A DNA stretch of 21,336 nucleotides, from positions 1 to 21,336 of the forward strand of contig CAZRHR010000049.1 in assembly GCA_964599915.1 (NCBI GenBank), given 5' to 3'. Source of the DNA: CAZRHR01 sp964599915 (GTDB lineage: Bacteria; Bacteroidota; Bacteroidia; CAIKAF01). Positions 1-7,612 of the stretch are shown piece after piece. The notes beneath the pieces are model-generated. The model made no database searches, was not told the origin of the DNA, and saw only the letters and a list, made by a program, of their open reading frames with translations. Positions within the stretch are counted from its first letter, which is position 1; the number at the start of each line of letters is the position of its first letter. A program made the position numbers and the translations under genes.

Positions 1-281
1 ACCCGAAAACGGGCGCATTGGTCAAAGGCGACATTACGGCGGAAGTCCAAATGGCTTTAGCAAATCTTTTGGCCATTTTAAAGGCGGCTGGCGCTCATCC
101 CGGCCAAATCGTGAAGTCTTCCCTTTTTCTTACCGATATGGCCGATTTCCATGTGGTCAATCCGTTGTATGCTGCCATTTTCGAGGGTAATAACCAATTT
201 CCGGCACGCGAAACGGTGGCCGTAAAAGCCTTGCCGGCCGGTGCTTCTTTTGAGATTTCCTGCACGGTTTTTCTTGGGTAA
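1..281 (+). CDS. ridA: RidA family enamine/imine deaminase, 5' end cut by the window
   Basis: RidA proteins hydrolyse reactive enamine/imine intermediates such as those released by PLP-dependent threonine dehydratase, and act in the cytoplasm as trimers. The reading frame is open from the window edge (first full codon at base 3). It reads PKTGALVKGDITAEVQ, followed by an ANLLAILKAAG segment that matches the family pattern of a PKTG...GDI turn and the following helix. The C-terminal part has the PARETVAV segment, whose arginine corresponds to the substrate-carboxylate-binding arginine of RidA, and ends in the usual EI-rich beta strand. About 92 residues are visible against a usual length near 126, so some 35 N-terminal residues lie outside. 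An in-frame TTG at 18 is internal, not the start. The following CLC gene starts at or just after its stop. Whether it is the canonical RidA or a related Rid subgroup cannot be decided from the fragment. Confidence 0.9.
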   Translation, partial: PKTGALVKGDITAEVQMALANLLAILKAAGAHPGQIVKSSLFLTDMADFHVVNPLYAAIFEGNNQFPARETVAVKALPAGASFEISCTVFLG

Positions 282-1446
282 GGAAACCAAAAATCATGTC
301 CTTTTTTCGATTCGGCAAGGCCTGGCTTTGTTGCTGTTGGTAGCAGCTGTGGCCTCCGCCATGTCTTTGTTTCAACATGGATTGGCCTGGATGCAATCGT
401 GGCCCATGGAGGGACGTGTCTTTCAGGTGTTGTTGCTGGCGCCCGTCCTCTCGCTGACGCATTGGGTCGCCCGGCGTTTTTACGCCCATGAGCCCAGCGG
501 AGTGCCGGGAATTCATCATTTGATGTCGGATCATGCGCCTCAGAAAAAATTCACTTCCGGTGGTTGGGCTTTTCCCTTGGCTTGGCTTAGTCATGCCGCG
601 GCAGCTTCCGTAGGAAGAGAAGGGATTGCCCTTCAATGGGGAGCGTTTATAGGAAACCAATCTTTCTTTTCTTCTTATTTTTCAAAGGAGCAAGCGCTAC
701 TATTAGGCACGGGAGCAGGGTTTTCAGCCATGTTTGGTACGCCATTGGCAGGGTTGGTTTTTGTCGTAGAAGTTTTTGCTACCAGAAAGCCTTCGTGGAT
801 TTTTTTGATGTCATTAGGCTTTTCTTGTGTTTTAGCGGCTTGGATATCAGATGTGCTTCAAGTGCAACACATGGTATTTCCTACCCTCCATTTGCAGGAA
901 CTTAGTTGGACACATCTTTGGGCATTTACGGCCGTTTTAACCGGTGCGGTGCTTGGGACTTCGCTTTTTAAAAGTGGACAAAAGCATCTGGCGGCTTTCT
1001 TTAATCGGCTTTTTAACCGAGCCATACAGGCGGTTTGGTGGGTCGGTTTGGCGTTAACCGGCATCATGCTTTGGCCTTTCCTTTTTCCTTATCAAGGATT
1101 GGGTACAGAAGGTATGATGGCATTTTACACCACGTCTGCACCTTGGTTCGCTTTTCTGGTAAAAGGAGGATTGACCATGGTTTGTTTAGCTGTCGGGTTT
1201 AAAGGAGGCGAGGCCACCCCGCTTTTTTTCATGGGGGCGGCCTGGGGCTCTTTTATGGCGTCCGCATTTTCACTGGATGCAGCTTGGCCTGCGGCTTTGG
1301 GAACCACCTTGTTTTTTTCGATGGCCTTCAACGCGCCTTTTGCGTGTGCGGTTTTGGCGGCCTCCTGGTTTGGTTGGCCTGTTTTCCCCATTTTTTTATT
1401 GGCTCACCTTTTGGTAAAATGGGTGACAAAACTAGGGTTCATCTAA
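274..1446 (+). CDS. CLC-type anion/proton antiporter, CLC-F-like
   Basis: This is a multi-pass inner-membrane protein of the CLC family. Numbered from the longest frame (GTG at 241), it carries the helix D selectivity-loop equivalent PSGVPG at 85-90, the helix F motif GREG at 125-128 whose Glu127 is the external gating glutamate, the GTGAGFSAMFGTPLAG segment at 156-171, and GGEATP at 322-327. In ordinary chloride transporters the last position reads GxFxP. Glu and Thr there are, from memory, a mark of the bacterial fluoride/proton antiporter branch (CLC-F), so fluoride export is my inference. The protein lacks CBS domains, as expected for that branch. No in-frame ATG exists near the start: candidates are GTG 241 (41-nt overlap with ridA) and TTG 274 (8-nt overlap). 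An ATG at 296 is one frame off. It ends tail-to-tail with the TonB receptor gene, the stop codons overlapping. Chloride rather than fluoride specificity is the main alternative. Confidence 0.85.
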   Translation: MGKETKNHVLFSIRQGLALLLLVAAVASAMSLFQHGLAWMQSWPMEGRVFQVLLLAPVLSLTHWVARRFYAHEPSGVPGIHHLMSDHAPQKKFTSGGWAFPLAWLSHAAAASVGREGIALQWGAFIGNQSFFSSYFSKEQALLLGTGAGFSAMFGTPLAGLVFVVEVFATRKPSWIFLMSLGFSCVLAAWISDVLQVQHMVFPTLHLQELSWTHLWAFTAVLTGAVLGTSLFKSGQKHLAAFFNRLFNRAIQAVWWVGLALTGIMLWPFLFPYQGLGTEGMMAFYTTSAPWFAFLVKGGLTMVCLAVGFKGGEATPLFFMGAAWGSFMASAFSLDAAWPAALGTTLFFSMAFNAPFACAVLAASWFGWPVFPIFLLAHLLVKWVTKLGFI

Positions 1447-3662
1447 GGCTTTCCCTCACTAGGTTTTGGGATGGTCCAGCGTACACCGGCATAAACCATG
1501 GTGCCAAAAACCGGCCCCCATGCCATGGAGCCGTCGAAGCCGGCTTGTCCGGGTATGTAAGGATTTAAAATGGGATCTGCTTGGGTGAAATTCAATAAGT
1601 TTTCGCCACCAAGGTACCATTCAAACCGCTTGTTTTGTTGCCACTTCACTTGGGCATGCACCATGGTAAACCAAGGTGAAGCTTCTGGCCTGAACAGACC
1701 TGTAGCTACATCTTGCATTTCAGGAAGTCTTGAACTTCCAGTGATTTGGGCGGTAATGTCGAATTGAAGTCTTGGCTTGGCCCAAGTAATCATAGAGGTG
1801 AATAGAAGCCGGTGCCGGGGTACAAAAGGTTCTTGTTTCTCTACCCCGCCTAAAAAGGCCGTCACATGTTGGAATTTGTAGCTTCCTCTTACTTCCAGCC
1901 ATTTCATGGGATTCCATGTTAGATCTAACTGGCTTACCATGCTTCTTGCAGGCTGGTCCGACATATAAAATCGAAGTCCACCCGAGGTTTCTCTATCGAT
2001 GATAAGCCGATCAGTGAAATGTGTATACCATACATCCAAGGCGGCGGTGAGGGGTCTTTTGGTAAATGGGGCTGTCCAAATCAGGCCTGTTCCTGCCGTC
2101 CATGCTTTTTCAAGGCCAAGGGCAGATTCCCAAGTGATGTTTCTACCCGTAACGAGCATAGAAAGATTGTCGCCCAGTACATTGGGTGTTCTAAATCCGG
2201 AGCCTCCGGAGATTCTCCAGACCCATTGTTTGGAAAGGTCCCATTTCACATGAAGGCGAGGGGTAGCCTGTAATCCAAAAAGATTATGGTAATCTGTGCG
2301 GAACCCGGCCACCAAAGACAGGCCATTCAATCCATTATAGGTATATTCAGCAAATGCACCGGGAATGTGTTCATTTCTCTCGAAAACCAAACTATCCAGT
2401 CGGTCCTCTACGCGATCCCATTGGTAGCTCATGCCCCATTTCAATCCGTGCCGCGTGTCGCCAATGATGGTTTGGTGGATGCCATTGAAGTATCCGGTCC
2501 ATTGGCTTCCTTGATACAATCGAGGGCCAAAATTCCCCTTTTGCTCATGGTAAGTTACAGATGCCATGAGGCCAACCGACATGTAGGGTTTGTCCGGAAA
2601 CAAAAACCCATGTTTTCCAAATCCTTCAATACGTGTGGTTTGTAATTGATAATGCCATACCGGCAAACTTGTGTCGGGAACAAAAAAGCTGCGGGTGCCT
2701 CCTTCACGCATTTCCCTTAGTGCCCGGATACCTATTTGGGCTTCCCGGCGTTTGCCTTGGTATTTCCAACGGTGTAAACCACTTAGGGTGTACACCACCG
2801 GCATGTCCAGAAATCCATCGTTGTTATGGTCTTGGTAATTGTCCGTACGATTGGCGTGCAGCAAAGTAAGCACAGACCACCTTGGATTCACTATGGCGGC
2901 ATGTTGAAGGTTGATTTCTGCGCGGCCCATGTGATTCACATAAATGTTCACATGCCAGGGATCGGCAGATTCCGGTTTCAGGTATTCCAGGTTGATTTGA
3001 CCGGTCAGGGATTCAAAGCCATTAACGACAGACCCGGTTCCTTTGGAAATCTGAACGTTTTCCATCCATGGTCCTGGGACATAAGCCAAGCCATATCCGG
3101 ACGCAATGCCCCGAATACCCGGAAGCATCTCGGATGTGATTTGAACATATTTCCCTTCCATGCCAAGCATGCGTAAGGTTTTGGCCCCTGTGACCGCATC
3201 GGATAGACTTACGTCTACGGTGGGATTTGTTTCAAAGCTTTCAGCTAAATTACAGCAAGCGGCACGGGTGAGTTCTGTGCGCGTCAAAGTTTCCATAGGA
3301 ATGGTATGCACACCGATAATGGTGCCTTTGGCTTGATCTGAAACTTGCACCACCTGAAGTTGATGACTTTTAAGGGTGAAGGTGGCGGGAACATTTGGGA
3401 AAAGGGTTGTCTCCAAGGGCGTCCAGCCCAAAAGGGAAATCTGAAGGCCTAATGAATCCGGGCCTCCCTCTGGAAACTCAAAGGAAAATCTCCCAAGACT
3501 ATCGGTCCATTGTCCCGGTAAGGTGCCCAATGGCATGGGGGTCACCGCAGCTTTAAACGCGGGTTCTCCCGACGGTAAAATGACTTTTCCGGAATAGGTT
3601 TGTGAAAATAAAGGGGATGCCATACCAAGCACCACCAGTCCTCGAATAAAATAGGTAATCAT
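1443..3662 (-). CDS. TonB-dependent outer-membrane receptor
   Basis: The product is a 739-residue outer-membrane receptor that takes up a ligand using TonB energy. I chose ATG 3662 because it gives a clean signal peptide (MITYFIRGLVVLGMASPLFSQ). The upstream TTG at 3689 adds nine unlikely residues. Order of domains: signal peptide 1-21, a carboxypeptidase-like regulatory beta domain at about 22-100 (YSGKVILPSGEPAFKA, DSLGRFSFEF), a plug at about 110-228 with NVQISKGTGSVVNGFESLTG, and a beta barrel to the C terminus ending in an aromatic strand (VYAGVRWTIP). The plug begins with adjacent cysteines (CCNLAESFETNPTVDV), a pattern I associate with a Bacteroidota receptor group found beside HYC_CC_PP proteins. 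The gene directly upstream is one of those, so a metal ligand, perhaps copper, is inferred. The substrate is not shown by the sequence. It is the last gene of a three-gene minus-strand unit. Confidence 0.93.
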   Translation of the reverse strand: MITYFIRGLVVLGMASPLFSQTYSGKVILPSGEPAFKAAVTPMPLGTLPGQWTDSLGRFSFEFPEGGPDSLGLQISLLGWTPLETTLFPNVPATFTLKSHQLQVVQVSDQAKGTIIGVHTIPMETLTRTELTRAACCNLAESFETNPTVDVSLSDAVTGAKTLRMLGMEGKYVQITSEMLPGIRGIASGYGLAYVPGPWMENVQISKGTGSVVNGFESLTGQINLEYLKPESADPWHVNIYVNHMGRAEINLQHAAIVNPRWSVLTLLHANRTDNYQDHNNDGFLDMPVVYTLSGLHRWKYQGKRREAQIGIRALREMREGGTRSFFVPDTSLPVWHYQLQTTRIEGFGKHGFLFPDKPYMSVGLMASVTYHEQKGNFGPRLYQGSQWTGYFNGIHQTIIGDTRHGLKWGMSYQWDRVEDRLDSLVFERNEHIPGAFAEYTYNGLNGLSLVAGFRTDYHNLFGLQATPRLHVKWDLSKQWVWRISGGSGFRTPNVLGDNLSMLVTGRNITWESALGLEKAWTAGTGLIWTAPFTKRPLTAALDVWYTHFTDRLIIDRETSGGLRFYMSDQPARSMVSQLDLTWNPMKWLEVRGSYKFQHVTAFLGGVEKQEPFVPRHRLLFTSMITWAKPRLQFDITAQITGSSRLPEMQDVATGLFRPEASPWFTMVHAQVKWQQNKRFEWYLGGENLLNFTQADPILNPYIPGQAGFDGSMAWGPVFGTMVYAGVRWTIPKPSEGKP

Positions 3663-3713
3663 GAAAAATTGAATTTGAAAAAACGACAAGTGAAAAAATG
3701 CTTGCGTTTTATA

Positions 3714-4136
3714 TCAAATTCTAAAGACGGACAAAGCGGCTAAGGAAGGCGTTAAATGGTCAGGTGGGGGTCGATTTTCCTCCCATTTTACGAAACTTGC
3801 GGCCGAAATAAGGTGGTGGATACCAAATGTATAGGTAGGAGTAATCGAAAAAGGCGCATACACATGGAGGGTCGAGGGGCTTTGCGATACTGGCGCTTCC
3901 TCGCTCAACAACAAAAACTGATGATGTTCACAGCACGCATTTTTTAGCACTTTTTTCCCGTCATCGCTGCAACACGGATTGGCTTCCGGGCCACAATGGT
4001 GGTGGGTGTGCATGGCGATTCGGAGGGTTTGTTCCCCTTTTTTATGACATACATGCCTTTCCACCAATAAGCCGGACCCGGCCAACATCCAGATGGCCAG
4101 TAAAAAAATGGAGGAAAAAAAGGATTTACCTTTCAT
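3714..4136 (-). CDS. Cys/His-rich exported protein, HYC_CC_PP-like
   Basis: A 140-residue protein with an N-terminal hydrophobic segment (about residues 6-25, FFSSIFLLAIWMLAGSGLLV), so it is probably exported or membrane-anchored. It is rich in possible metal ligands: HVC at 28-30, HTHHHC at 43-48, CC at 55-56, CC at 68-69 followed by EHH, and a PPP at 123-125. The order H-x-C, CC, PP matches the small Bacteroidota family named HYC_CC_PP, here with valine instead of tyrosine. No biochemical function is established to my knowledge. Soft-metal binding is inferred from composition and from the TonB receptor that follows 51 nt downstream. Its ATG overlaps the TGA of the DUF3089 gene (ATGA), indicating translational coupling. 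Confidence 0.75.
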   Translation of the reverse strand: MKGKSFFSSIFLLAIWMLAGSGLLVERHVCHKKGEQTLRIAMHTHHHCGPEANPCCSDDGKKVLKNACCEHHQFLLLSEEAPVSQSPSTLHVYAPFSITPTYTFGIHHLISAASFVKWEENRPPPDHLTPSLAALSVFRI

Positions 4137-5209
4137 GGGGTATGAACAAGACCTCTAAGATACGTATTTGTTCTTAATGCGGCATTTTTCCGGATGCTCA
4201 CATAAAAAAGGTTGTAATCAGCGATATGGTAGTTTTTCCAATGGAATAAAAAGTTCCCAAAGAACCGTGGCTTTTTAATCCATAAAATGCCCCCGACCAG
4301 TTCCGCATTATTGAGTTTGGGATGAATTTTGCCAAATTTCCACAGCATGCCTCCCGGATTTTCACGGGCAGGAACATTGCGGGATAACGTATCCCAAGAC
4401 AAAGGATTTACCGCGACCGTATGTTCCCAGTTTACGCCTTCTGGCCGATAATGTCGGGCATACGTGCTCCAAGAGATGACGCAGCCGGTTTGTTCAGGGC
4501 TGGCGCAAATGGGCAATTGGGGAAATGTATCTTTTGGAATAGGCATGCCTGGCAAATAAGCCGCAATCAGCTGTCCCCTCAAAGGACCTCGATCCATAAA
4601 TTCCGCCACCAGTCGGCCGCCATGGTAAGAGCCTTGGCTATGGCTTGCAATAATGAAAGGTCGGCCTTGGTTCCAATGGTTCAAATAATATAAGAATGCC
4701 TTTTTCACGTCGGCATACGCAGTGTCCAATGCCGCTTTTCCATCTTTGGCAGAGGGCGTATAAAAAGCATATAAATGGGCTTGTCGGTATTTTGGAGCAA
4801 ACAAGCGTCCTGCCCCATTAAATACGGAGGCTTGATATAACATAGGACCTGCATCGGTTAAGCTATCCAGATAGCGATTCGGAACCGGCGCATTCCAATG
4901 ATATGGCGCCATTGACGCATCAATGTACGTCGTTGGATGAATCCAAAACACATCTGCTTCGTCGGACGGAACAAGCGGCGCATGCATTTGGATGTTGGGT
5001 GTGGTAGAATCTCCTATGTCTTTTCGCCAAGGCAATGCCATCCATGAGGTTTCTACGGCATAATCTGGTTCAGGAGGAGTAACAACTTCTTGAAAAGACA
5101 GATGGCGAACGGCCCCAAAATCCCTTTTTGGGCTTTGACTTTTCACCGTTCCTATGGCCCCAATTATGGCGAATATAAAAAGGGAAACATGGGAGCGAGT
5201 GAATGTCAT
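4133..5209 (-). CDS. DUF3089 family secreted alpha/beta-hydrolase-like protein
   Basis: The product (358 residues from ATG 5209) resembles the DUF3089 family of lipase-like alpha/beta-hydrolase proteins. Visible signs are EADVFWIHPTTY at 85-95, typical of the family start, and IIASHSQGS at 186-194, a nucleophile elbow with Ser191 as the likely nucleophile. A hydrophobic N-terminus (SLFIFAIIGAIGTVKSQ) looks like a signal peptide, placing the protein in the envelope or outside. An in-frame ATG at 5227 is also possible. I prefer 5209 because it gives a normal signal peptide and because the best -7 box lies immediately upstream of 5227. Acid and histidine partners cannot be assigned with certainty, and the substrate is unknown. 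The gene leads the unit DUF3089 - Cys/His protein - TonB receptor and overlaps the second gene by 4 nt. The pairing with a presumed metal-uptake unit is odd and may be only co-transcription. Confidence 0.82.
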   Translation of the reverse strand: MTFTRSHVSLFIFAIIGAIGTVKSQSPKRDFGAVRHLSFQEVVTPPEPDYAVETSWMALPWRKDIGDSTTPNIQMHAPLVPSDEADVFWIHPTTYIDASMAPYHWNAPVPNRYLDSLTDAGPMLYQASVFNGAGRLFAPKYRQAHLYAFYTPSAKDGKAALDTAYADVKKAFLYYLNHWNQGRPFIIASHSQGSYHGGRLVAEFMDRGPLRGQLIAAYLPGMPIPKDTFPQLPICASPEQTGCVISWSTYARHYRPEGVNWEHTVAVNPLSWDTLSRNVPARENPGGMLWKFGKIHPKLNNAELVGGILWIKKPRFFGNFLFHWKNYHIADYNLFYVSIRKNAALRTNTYLRGLVHTP

Positions 5210-5228
5210 GTCAATTAAAACAAGCATG

Positions 5229-5236
5229 CAAATTTA
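5229..5236 (-). promoter_or_regulatory. possible -7 box for the DUF3089 / HYC_CC_PP / TonB receptor unit
   Basis: Read on the minus strand the sequence is TAAATTTG, an exact match to the Bacteroidota -7 consensus TAnnTTTG. Transcription would begin near 5222, leaving about a dozen bases before ATG 5209 and excluding the ATG at 5227. No TTG is found at the expected upstream spacing, so the call is tentative. Confidence 0.35.
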
Positions 5237-5543
5237 AATAAGATTTGTGTAGGATGAGGACTGTTTTTACATTTTACAACATAACGAAAGTTCAAAGGGA
5301 TGAAGCCGTTTCATAATTTTTTAAAGTCTTGATGGTTATCATTGTTTGAGGTTTAAACCTTAAGGTGCGAGCAGAGGTTTTTTTAAAGTCATTGAATAGT
5401 CAATGCCTTATACCTTTGATAAGTTGGCCGGTGGTTTCATTTGTAAAATGCCTGGCTTTTGCCATTTTACCCAAAAACCCAACGGCGAAAAGCAGGAGAA
5501 ATGTTTCTTGTCGGGGCCTCTTGTCTTTCAACCTTCAATCTTC

Positions 5544-5573
5544 CTGTTTTTCATTCGTTAAATCTTATCTTTG
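5544..5573 (+). promoter_or_regulatory. Bacteroidota-type promoter of the DUF349 gene
   Basis: TATCTTTG at 5566-5573 matches the -7 consensus TAnnTTTG exactly. A near-match to the -33 TTG element (CTG at 5544-5546) sits 19 bases upstream. The inferred transcription start is near 5580, about 34 bases before ATG 5614, a normal leader length. No Shine-Dalgarno is apparent in the leader, as is common in this phylum. Confidence 0.55.
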
Positions 5574-5613
5574 CACCCTAAATGGTGGCCTTAACGGCCC
5601 GTAACGAAAAACA

Positions 5614-7533
5614 ATGGATCAGATCCTATCGAACGACGAGGCCCAAAAGCCTTTGGAACAGCTCCCCACTCCGGACGCACAGCCGGAACAAGTTAGCCCC
5701 GCTGCTACTGCTGAAACTGCGGAAGAAACAGATTTTTCAGCCGTGGTGTCCGACGAAGAAGCGGACTTGGAACAAACCTTGCCAGAAGAAGAAGAGGAAG
5801 ATTTTTCCACTTTTGACATGGAGAAAATGAACCAATGGCTTCAACAGGCTTTACAAGCGGAGCCCGACGGGAAACTGAGAAAACAATTTTCCAGCATTCG
5901 TACGCATTTTCACGAAGTACAGGAAGAGCTTAAACAACAATCTCTTGCTACGTTTAAAGAAGACGGGGGACAGGAGGAAGAGTTTGAATTTCAGCCCAGT
6001 TCCGAAGCCAAAGCCATTCGCGACCTCATCCGCAAATTGTCCGACAAGTTGCGCGATGAGCGCCGGCAGCTGGAAAAACAAATGGAAGCCAATTTGCTCG
6101 CTCGACAAGATTTGATTTCTGAGCTTCGCAACCTCATGGAAAATGAATCGAACATGGGGAAAGCCTTTGAAAAACTCAGAGGACTTCAAGAGCGATGGAA
6201 ATCTGTTGGTCAAATTCCAAAAGCCCAGGCCGATGATATTTACAAAACATGGAGACACCATGTAGATGCTTTTTATTCCCTTGCTTCCATCAATAAGGAT
6301 TTGTTCCAGATGGAATTGAGTAAGAACTTGGAGCAAAAGAAAAACCTGATTCGCCAGGCACAAGAACTTTTGGCCATGGATTCCATCAAGCGTTCTTTGG
6401 AAATGCTTCATGTGATTCAACGGGAGTGGAGAGAGGTGGGTCCCGTACCCAAAGACCAGGATAAAGAGATTTTTGAATCGTTCAAAGCCGCTTGTGATGC
6501 CCTTTACCTCAGAAGAGAAGAGCATTCCAAAGCCCAAGACGACATGCGTAAAGCGAATTTACAGGCCAAAGAAGCCCTCGCTGCGCAATTAGAAGCCTTG
6601 TCTTCTGGCGATTACCCATCCATGAAACACTGGAAAGAAGGGGAAGTTAGCTTAAAACAAATTGAAGAGCAGTGGAAGAAAATTGGCCCTGTTCCCAAAT
6701 CCGTGAATGATGCCATTTGGTCTCGTTTTAGAGAGGCAAGAAAAGCCTTTCACAAAAAGCGCCTTGCCTTGTTAAAGGAAAGTACGGCCAAGTTTCAGGA
6801 AAACTATGCCAAGAAGATAGCCTTGTGTGAAAAGGCCGAAGCACTTAGCCAATCCAATGATTGGAAGGAAACCGCCAACCAATTGGTTCGCCTTCAGCAG
6901 GATTGGAAAAAAATAGGTCCCGTAGAAAGAAAACGTTCCGATGAGATTTGGAACCGATTCAGAACCGCCTGTGATGCTTTTTTCCAAGCCCGTGAAGCTT
7001 GGTTTGCAGGAAGAGAAGACCGCGATAAAGCTTCTGTCGACGCCCGCAAAGTTATTATTGCAGACTTGGAAAAGGTGGAAGCAGCAGAAAGCCTCGAGGA
7101 TACCATGGAGCGCATCAAGCCCATTCAAGACGCGTGGAACCAAGCGCCACAAGTTGGAGGAAACGACAGAAAAGCTTTGGACAAAGCATGGAACGATGCT
7201 TTGAATAAAGTGTTCAGCGCACTTAACATAGACCCGGTGAAACGCCAGCGTCTCGAGTATAAAGCGAGAATTGACGCCATGATGGCTTCTCCCAATGCCC
7301 TAGGCTTGCTGCGGGACGAAAGGTCTTTCCTAGGTAATCGGGTGAGAAAGTTGGAAGAAGAATTGCTTCAAACCGAGAATAACCTTGCGTTTTTTGGAAA
7401 ATCCAAAGGAGCAGAAGCCCTTCGCCAGCAATATGAAGGGAAAATGGAGCAAACCCGCAAAGAAATCGAAGGACTGAAAGACCGCCAACACCAAATCAAG
7501 CATGCCTTGAAACAGTTGGAATCAAATTCCTGA
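5614..7533 (+). CDS. DUF349 repeat protein
   Basis: A 639-residue soluble, highly helical and charged protein without signal peptide or membrane segments. After a very acidic N-terminal tail (about 1-70, with an EEEEED cluster) it has tandem DUF349 repeats of about 70-80 residues. Each is marked by a tryptophan followed by a (V/I)G-x-(V/I)P-type turn: W195 (ERWKSVGQIP), W272 (REWREVGPVP), W354 (EQWKKIGPVP), W431 (QDWKKIGPVE) and a degenerate fifth at W508. Each then continues into an aromatic-rich helix such as RFREARKAFHKKR. The last 100 residues are a predicted coiled coil (VRKLEEELLQTENNLAFFGK, then EQTRKEIEGLKDRQHQIKH). DUF349 proteins are widespread in Bacteroidota. I know of no settled molecular role, so none is given. 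The gene has its own promoter and is followed by a stem-loop, then 79 nt before menB, so co-transcription with the menaquinone genes is possible but unproven. Confidence 0.93.
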   Translation: MDQILSNDEAQKPLEQLPTPDAQPEQVSPAATAETAEETDFSAVVSDEEADLEQTLPEEEEEDFSTFDMEKMNQWLQQALQAEPDGKLRKQFSSIRTHFHEVQEELKQQSLATFKEDGGQEEEFEFQPSSEAKAIRDLIRKLSDKLRDERRQLEKQMEANLLARQDLISELRNLMENESNMGKAFEKLRGLQERWKSVGQIPKAQADDIYKTWRHHVDAFYSLASINKDLFQMELSKNLEQKKNLIRQAQELLAMDSIKRSLEMLHVIQREWREVGPVPKDQDKEIFESFKAACDALYLRREEHSKAQDDMRKANLQAKEALAAQLEALSSGDYPSMKHWKEGEVSLKQIEEQWKKIGPVPKSVNDAIWSRFREARKAFHKKRLALLKESTAKFQENYAKKIALCEKAEALSQSNDWKETANQLVRLQQDWKKIGPVERKRSDEIWNRFRTACDAFFQAREAWFAGREDRDKASVDARKVIIADLEKVEAAESLEDTMERIKPIQDAWNQAPQVGGNDRKALDKAWNDALNKVFSALNIDPVKRQRLEYKARIDAMMASPNALGLLRDERSFLGNRVRKLEEELLQTENNLAFFGKSKGAEALRQQYEGKMEQTRKEIEGLKDRQHQIKHALKQLESNS

Positions 7534-7541
7534 CCCATTCC

Positions 7542-7569
7542 CCTTCAAAGCCCGAACATTCTTTGAAGG
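7542..7569 (+). promoter_or_regulatory. stem-loop between the DUF349 gene and menB
   Basis: A perfect 9-bp inverted repeat, CCTTCAAAG and CTTTGAAGG, with a 10-base loop lies nine bases after the DUF349 stop codon. It is not followed by a T-run, so it is not a canonical intrinsic terminator. It could stabilise the upstream message, attenuate read-through into menB, or act as a weak terminator. Confidence 0.5.
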
Positions 7570-7612
7570 ACATGGTTATTCGTACATACTTAGATTGTAA
7601 AAATCATTCATC

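Larger units (their letters stand above)
5210..5613. other. divergent intergenic region between DUF3089 and DUF349 genes
   Basis: This is the only gene-free stretch over 300 bases. It separates two divergent transcription units and holds a convincing -7 box for the rightward gene, a weaker one for the leftward gene, a short palindrome (AGGTTTAAACCT) near 5350-5361, and another TAnnTTTG match (TACCTTTG, 5411-5418). Two short open frames on the plus strand have no recognisable protein features and look spurious. I see no tRNA-like fold, riboswitch consensus or repeat array here. Confidence 0.7.

Noticed and set aside
157..660. 167-residue minus-strand frame over ridA and the CLC gene
   Set aside because: Antisense to two clear genes, with no domain or signal and a low-complexity basic composition.
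2019..2273. Plus-strand frames inside the TonB receptor gene
   Set aside because: Several overlapping shadow frames opposite a gene with continuous domain homology; none has recognisable features.
5365..5604. 79-residue plus-strand open frame in the divergent intergenic region
   Set aside because: No recognisable domain, irregular composition with scattered cysteines, ends within the DUF349 promoter/leader, and no supporting overlap or start signal.
5582..5830. 82-residue plus-strand frame overlapping the DUF349 start
   Set aside because: It is a shifted frame of the DUF349 coding sequence; the Lys/Arg-rich product mirrors the Glu/Asp-rich codons of the true frame.
5851..6537. 228-residue minus-strand open frame inside the DUF349 gene
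   Set aside because: Long only because the repeat-rich, lysine/glutamate-heavy gene lacks antisense stops; the Phe/Leu-rich product shows no family features.
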